From assembly GCA_004299545.1 (NCBI GenBank), contig SCRB01000729.1:1-6738 (forward strand): a stretch of DNA of 6,738 nt, given 5' to 3'. Each line of letters starts with the position of its first letter. The stretch's first letter is position 1. The translations under genes and the position numbers were made by a program. Positions 5,483 to 6,738 of the stretch are shown here, piece by piece. The stretch is from Rhizobiaceae bacterium (GTDB taxonomy: Bacteria; Pseudomonadota; Alphaproteobacteria; Rhizobiales; Rhizobiaceae). The notes beneath the pieces are model-generated. The model saw nothing but the letters and a program-made list of their open reading frames with translations, was not told the origin of the DNA and did not search any database.

Positions 5483-6333
5483 GGAGGACACCGCCGAAAA
5501 GCGCCCGCGATTATGCGCCGATCGTCTATCCGGGCATCATGCTCGTCGTCTTCTTCGTCATCCCCTTTGCGACGATGATCGCCGTCAGCTTCTTCAAGCG
5601 CAATCAGGGTGCTTTCTACACGCCGGATTTCGTCCTCGACAATTATGCCCGCTTTCTCACGGCCTTCTTCGGCGGCGTGCTCGCCTTTTCGCTCTTCCTG
5701 GCGATCATGGTGGCCGTCGTCTGCCTCGTCGTCGGCTTCCCGTTCACTTTCTTCCTGGTGCGTCTCAAGCGCCGCGCGCAGATCCTCTGGCTGCTTTCGC
5801 TTCTGTCGGTGCTGTCGTTGTCGGAAGTCATCATCGGCTTCGCCTGGTCGACGCTTCTGTCGCGCACTGCCGGCATCACCAACCTGTTCGTCGCGCTGGG
5901 CCTCATGGACAGGCCGGAGGCGCTGCTGCCCGGCTTCGGCGCGGTCCTGACGGGTATGGTCTACCAGGCGTTGCCCTATACGATCCTCGTCCTTTATCCC
6001 TCGCTGGCACGCCTCGACTGGTCGCTTCTGGAAGCGGCGCGCACCATGGGGGCCTCGCCGGTGAAAGCCTTCTTCAACGTCGTCGTGCCGGTATCGCGCA
6101 ACACGATCGTGGCGACGCTGATCATGGTCTTCGTCTTCGCCCTCGGCTCCTATCTGTTACCGCAGATCCTCGGCCGCCCGCGGCAATGGACGCTCTCCGT
6201 GCTGATCACGGATCAGGCCATCTACCAGTCGAACATGCCGTTCGCCGCGGCGATGGCTGTCTTCCTCGTCCTGATCGCGCTGGCGCTTGTCGGCCTGACC
6301 ACGTTGATCGGACGCCGGGAGGCGGAGGCATGA
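5479..6333 (+). CDS. ABC transporter permease, PotB-like (first membrane subunit)
   Basis: The 284-residue protein is an inner-membrane permease of the MetI/PotB superfamily. I can see about six hydrophobic segments, near residues 14-36, 66-91, 101-124, 153-173, 208-230 and 255-277. Between the fourth and fifth lies the EAA loop, LLEAARTMGASPVKAFFNVVVP (from about 183), which docks onto the ATPase; its E, AA, G and P positions are kept. Pairing with a PotC-like permease next door marks a heterodimeric channel. The start is the GTG at 5479 in a GTGA overlap with the ATPase stop codon, implying termination-reinitiation. A good AGGAGG occurs just after that GTG (5482-5487), where it cannot serve this start, and no ATG, GTG or TTG lies in frame at the right distance downstream; the next in-frame ATG (5539) would remove part of the first membrane segment. 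Function is secure, while the substrate is inferred only from the operon. Confidence 0.93.
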   Translation: MRRTPPKSARDYAPIVYPGIMLVVFFVIPFATMIAVSFFKRNQGAFYTPDFVLDNYARFLTAFFGGVLAFSLFLAIMVAVVCLVVGFPFTFFLVRLKRRAQILWLLSLLSVLSLSEVIIGFAWSTLLSRTAGITNLFVALGLMDRPEALLPGFGAVLTGMVYQALPYTILVLYPSLARLDWSLLEAARTMGASPVKAFFNVVVPVSRNTIVATLIMVFVFALGSYLLPQILGRPRQWTLSVLITDQAIYQSNMPFAAAMAVFLVLIALALVGLTTLIGRREAEA

Positions 6334-6738
6334 GCGGGCGCCTCCTGCGTTTCTTCTGGATGCTCGGCGTCGGCGTCTTTCTCGCCGCGCCGCTGGTGGT
6401 CGTTGCCGGCGTCTCCGTCAACAGGGACCAGACCCTGGCCTTTCCGCCACAGGGCTTCTCGCTTGCCTGGTATGCGGCGATCTTCACCGACGACGAGTGG
6501 CGCGCCGCCTTCTTCTCGTCCCTGATCCTCGCCATGCTTGCCGCCGCGCTCGCCGTCTCGATCGCGCTGCCGCTCGCGTGGTTCCTGTGGCGGCGTCAGG
6601 CAGGCTGGGCGCGCATCTTCCAGTTGCTCGGCGTCGCGCCCTTCATCCTGCCTCCGGTCATCACCGCTCTCGGCTTCCTCAGCTTCTGGGCGACGCTCGG
6701 CGTCTACGGCGCGCGGTGGACGGCCGTCATCAGCCACG
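6330..6738 (+). CDS. ABC transporter permease, PotC-like (second membrane subunit), cut by the right edge
   Basis: Reading from the ATG at 6330 gives 136 open codons to the window edge, roughly half of a typical 260-280-residue PotC-like permease. The N-terminal segment (about residues 8-30) is a transmembrane helix. It is followed by a periplasmic stretch with FPPQGFSLAWYAAIF (about 38-52), a hallmark of PotC-type subunits, then a second helix at about 62-88 and a third beginning near PFILPPVITALGFLSFW (about 104-120). The EAA loop would lie beyond the window. The ATG overlaps the stop of the upstream permease as ATGA, and GGGAGG at 6317-6322 sits 7 bases before it, so the start is well supported. 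It completes the usual SBP-ATPase-PotB-PotC set for a polyamine-type importer. Whether further catabolic genes follow cannot be seen. Confidence 0.93.
   Translation, partial: MSGRLLRFFWMLGVGVFLAAPLVVVAGVSVNRDQTLAFPPQGFSLAWYAAIFTDDEWRAAFFSSLILAMLAAALAVSIALPLAWFLWRRQAGWARIFQLLGVAPFILPPVITALGFLSFWATLGVYGARWTAVISH

Noticed and set aside
4412..5491. A 359-codon minus-strand frame opposite the ATPase gene
   Set aside because: It mirrors the ATPase gene almost exactly and has no recognisable domain, so it is a shadow.

Overview
The window reads as chromosomal DNA of an alphaproteobacterium, most likely in the Rhizobiaceae (Sinorhizobium/Ensifer, Rhizobium, Agrobacterium or Shinella type). The reasons are GC-rich DNA with strong G/C third-position codon use, a hisB gene followed by a DUF2628 gene as in rhizobial his operons, and a LysR / agmatinase-family / polyamine-type ABC block whose order matches a block I recall from Sinorhizobium meliloti (SMc01968 to SMc01963). 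The genus cannot be fixed without a search.

Layout. Positions 1-779 (minus strand) hold the start of a DUF2628 membrane protein gene and the complete hisB (imidazoleglycerol-phosphate dehydratase), part of a housekeeping histidine operon that runs off the left edge. Positions 882-1808 (minus) encode a GcvA-type LysR regulator. Divergent from it, on the plus strand, come a ureohydrolase (agmatinase family, 1934-3001), a Tat-exported solute-binding protein (3086-4174), an ABC ATPase (4451-5482), a PotB-like permease (5479-6333) and a PotC-like permease cut by the right edge (6330 onward). The last three overlap by 4 bases at each junction, which indicates translational coupling. The SBP and ATPase genes are separated by 276 bp that contain a stem-loop and a 138-bp nested palindromic element resembling rhizobial intergenic repeats.

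How it works together (inference): the SBP captures a cationic polyamine or guanidino compound in the periplasm, the two permeases and the ATPase import it, and the ureohydrolase splits the guanidino group to urea plus an amine. The divergent LysR protein probably senses the compound or a product and acts at an AT-rich intergenic region that carries the perfect 12-bp palindrome CATAAGCTTATG. The substrate (agmatine, 4-guanidinobutyrate, 3-guanidinopropionate or another) cannot be read from the sequence. I see no CRISPR array, tRNA, rRNA, transposase or phage gene, and nothing that clearly amounts to an undescribed system. The points most worth a second look are the unresolved substrate of the ureohydrolase/transporter pair, the nested palindrome inside the transport operon and the candidate operator.
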